Source: CAJCIW01 sp963833965 | Lineage (GTDB): Bacteria; Chlamydiota; Chlamydiia; Chlamydiales; Rhabdochlamydiaceae | Direction: 5' to 3' | DNA length: 64,000 bases | Assembly (NCBI GenBank): GCA_963833965.1 | Contig: CAWHZZ010000001.1 | Location: 558,001 to 622,000, forward strand | Shown here: piece by piece, positions 62,104 through 64,000 of the stretch | Layout: each line of letters opens with the position of its first letter | How positions within the stretch are numbered: the stretch's first letter is position 1 | Program-made: the position numbers and the translations under genes | Notes under the pieces: model-generated | What the model saw: the letters and a program-made list of their open reading frames with translations, nothing else | What the model was told of the DNA's origin: nothing | Database searches by the model: none

Positions 62104-64000
62104 ATGCAGTTCCTGAAAGTCGTCCTCATCTCAGCCCTCCTCTTCTCATCTCTTCATGCAGAAACAATCACAGGTTTTTGTCTCGTTCCTGGTCCCACTC
62201 CTATTCCCCCATCTCCTAGTCCAATGCCTGGACCGACCGGCCCTACAGGTCCTTCTTCTGGCCCTACGGGCCCAACGGGCCCAGCTGGAGCAACGGGTGT
62301 AAGTGCAACAGGACCGACAGGACCTTGCTGCATGGGACCCACTGGCCCAACTGGAGTCATGGGGCCAACGGGATTTGCAGGACCTACGGGTTCAATGGGT
62401 AACCCAGGAGCAACGGGGCCGACCGGAGGCATGGGGCCAACTGGATTTGCAGGACCTACGGGTTCAATGGGTAACCCAGGAGCAACGGGGCCGACCGGAG
62501 GCATGGGGCCAACTGGATTTGCAGGACCTACGGGTTCAATGGGTAACCCAGGAGCAACTGGAGCTACGGGACCAACTGGTGATACGGGAGATACAGGACC
62601 AACCGGACCAACAGGTGCAACGGGACCAACTGGTGATACGGGAGATACAGGACCGACAGGGCCTACTGGTGCAACTGGACCAACTGGTGATACGGGAGAT
62701 ACAGGGCCAACCGGACCAACAGGTGCAACGGGAGATACAGGACCGACAGGGCCTACTGGTGCAACTGGACCAACTGGTGATACGGGAGATACAGGACCAA
62801 CCGGACCAACAGGTGCAACGGGAGCTACGGGACCAACGGGTGCAACTGGACCAACAGGTTCAACAGGAGCGACGGGAGCAACAGGACCAACGGGTTCAAC
62901 GGGAGCGACGGGACCAACGGGTTCAACGGGAGCAACAGGACCAACAGGTTCAACAGGACCAACAGGTTCAACGGGACCAACAGGTTCAACGGGAGCAACA
63001 GGACCAACAGGTTCAACGGGAGCAACAGGACCAACGGGTTCAACGGGAGCAACAGGACCCACGGGTTCAACGGGAGCAACAGGACCCACGGGTTCAACGG
63101 GAGCAACAGGACCCACGGGTTCAACGGGAGCAACAGGACCCACGGGTTCAACGGGAGCAACAGGACCCACGGGTTCAACGGGAGCAACAGGACCCACGGG
63201 TTCAACGGGAGCGACGGGACCAACAGGCGCAACTGGAACTACAGGACCAACTGGACCAACTGGACCAACTGGAGCAACTGGACCAACTGGACCAACTGGA
63301 CCAACTGGACCAACTGGAGCAACTGGACCAACTGGAGCAACTGGAGCAACTGGAGCAACTGGACCAACAGGACCAACTGGAGCAACTGGAACTACAGGAC
63401 CAACGGGTTCAACGGGAGCGACTGGACCAACTGGTGCAACTGGAACTATAGGACCAACTGGACCAACAGGTTCAACAGGAGCGACGGGAGCTACGGGACC
63501 AACTGGACCAACAGGTTCAACAGGAGCAACGGGAGCTACAGGGCCAACAGGCTCAACAGGAACAACAGGACCAACAGGTTCAACGGGAGCAACTGGATCT
63601 ACAGGACCAACCGGTGCAACGGGAGCAACAGGACCCACGGGTTCAACGGGAGCAACAGGACCAACGGGTTCAACGGGAGCGACGGGACCAACAGGCGCAA
63701 CTGGAACTACAGGACCAACTGGACCAACTGGAGCAACTGGAGCAACAGGACCAACTGGAGCAACTGGAGCAACAGGACCAACTGGAGCAACTGGAGCAAC
63801 AGGACCAACTGGAGCAACTGGAGCAACAGGACCCACAGGTGCAACTGGAACTATAGGACCAACTGGACCAACTGGACCAACAGGTTCAACAGGAGCGACT
63901 GGACCAACTGGACCAACAGGTTCAACAGGAGCGACGGGACCAACTGGACCAACAGGTTCAACAGGAGCGACGGGAGCTACGGGGCCAACAGGCTCAACAG
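62104..64000 (+). CDS. Collagen-like surface protein (partial, runs off the window)
   Basis: ATG 62104 opens a frame that stays open to the window end (at least 632 codons). A signal peptide (MQFLKVVLISALLFSSLHAE) precedes a short Pro-rich linker and then uninterrupted Gly-X-Y triplets, mostly GPT, GAT, GST and GDT. DNA-level repeats are 72 bp (three copies from 62359), 54 bp, and 27 bp (about seven copies around 63000-63215). Such domains form triple helices on spores, phage tails and bacterial surfaces. Long open frames on the other strand and in another frame are repeat artefacts. The C-terminal anchor lies outside the window. Confidence 0.88.
   Translation, partial: MQFLKVVLISALLFSSLHAETITGFCLVPGPTPIPPSPSPMPGPTGPTGPSSGPTGPTGPAGATGVSATGPTGPCCMGPTGPTGVMGPTGFAGPTGSMGNPGATGPTGGMGPTGFAGPTGSMGNPGATGPTGGMGPTGFAGPTGSMGNPGATGATGPTGDTGDTGPTGPTGATGPTGDTGDTGPTGPTGATGPTGDTGDTGPTGPTGATGDTGPTGPTGATGPTGDTGDTGPTGPTGATGATGPTGATGPTGSTGATGATGPTGSTGATGPTGSTGATGPTGSTGPTGSTGPTGSTGATGPTGSTGATGPTGSTGATGPTGSTGATGPTGSTGATGPTGSTGATGPTGSTGATGPTGSTGATGPTGSTGATGPTGATGTTGPTGPTGPTGATGPTGPTGPTGPTGATGPTGATGATGATGPTGPTGATGTTGPTGSTGATGPTGATGTIGPTGPTGSTGATGATGPTGPTGSTGATGATGPTGSTGTTGPTGSTGATGSTGPTGATGATGPTGSTGATGPTGSTGATGPTGATGTTGPTGPTGATGATGPTGATGATGPTGATGATGPTGATGATGPTGATGTIGPTGPTGPTGSTGATGPTGPTGSTGATGPTGPTGSTGATGATGPTGST

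Noticed and set aside
62154..63836. 560-residue minus-strand frame of GPVAPV-type repeats, and a 382-residue plus-strand frame rich in Gln/Arg
   Set aside because: Both are alternative readings of the collagen-like repeat DNA. Only the plus frame from 62104 has a signal peptide and a regular Gly-X-Y pattern.

Overview
The window reads as chromosome of an environmental (non-Chlamydiaceae) member of the Chlamydiales. Three independent signs support this: the chlamydial gene order tsp / rpsL-rpsG-fusA-rpsJ; the chlamydial block rodA-birA-nifU-nifS-gpmA-pseudouridine synthase, with a PhoU-like/Pho4 pair; and a type III secretion run sctJ-K-L-R-S-T followed by a Legionella-OMP/MOMP-like porin. A complete de novo pyrimidine cluster (carAB, pyrBI, pyrC, pyrD, pyrE, pyrF), absent from animal-pathogenic Chlamydia as generally known, points to an amoeba- or arthropod-type lineage (Waddlia/Criblamydia-like). 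That assignment is inference.

Layout. 1-1824: anion-type ABC transporter (ATPase cut by the window edge, duplicated permease). 2340-5060: GC-rich, probably acquired cassette (binding protein, SDR, aldo/keto reductase). 5143-7718: outer-membrane barrel and a flavin oxidase. 7737-13994: accessory island anchored on tRNA-Phe, with an IS3 remnant, a HigBA module, a kinase-like protein with a signal peptide, six 148-bp tandem repeats carrying the tRNA 3' tail, and an AbiE toxin-antitoxin pair between roughly 108-bp direct repeats that include 44 nt of tRNA-Phe. 14049-19589: Tsp protease and translation genes. 19821-23428: long Ser/Thr/Pro-repeat coiled-coil protein and an F-box protein. 23476-39536: cell-wall, biotin, Fe-S-like, glycolysis, phosphate, haem, glycogen and transhydrogenase genes. 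39620-41633: surface proteins. 41998-53574: pyrimidine operon interleaved with a heptosyltransferase-like and a rhamnosyltransferase-like gene. 53831-61314: T3SS operon with a sigma70-type promoter and a porin. 61575-64000: decayed beta-propeller gene and a collagen-like surface protein running off the end.

The strongest unexplained theme is a set of short palindromic, non-autonomous elements of several families. They sit in many operon gaps: sctJ/K, sctK/L, sctL/R, carA/B, upstream of carA, phoU/pho4 and after the GT2 gene. Some are flanked by a TAA duplication, one is nested inside another, one supplies the stop codon of a glycosyltransferase and one supplies the N terminus of a solute-binding lipoprotein. 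Other points of note are an OMP decarboxylase/OPRT pair of eukaryotic UMP-synthase type and a NifU/NifS-like pair that has lost the canonical cluster-ligand cysteines and the PLP lysine.
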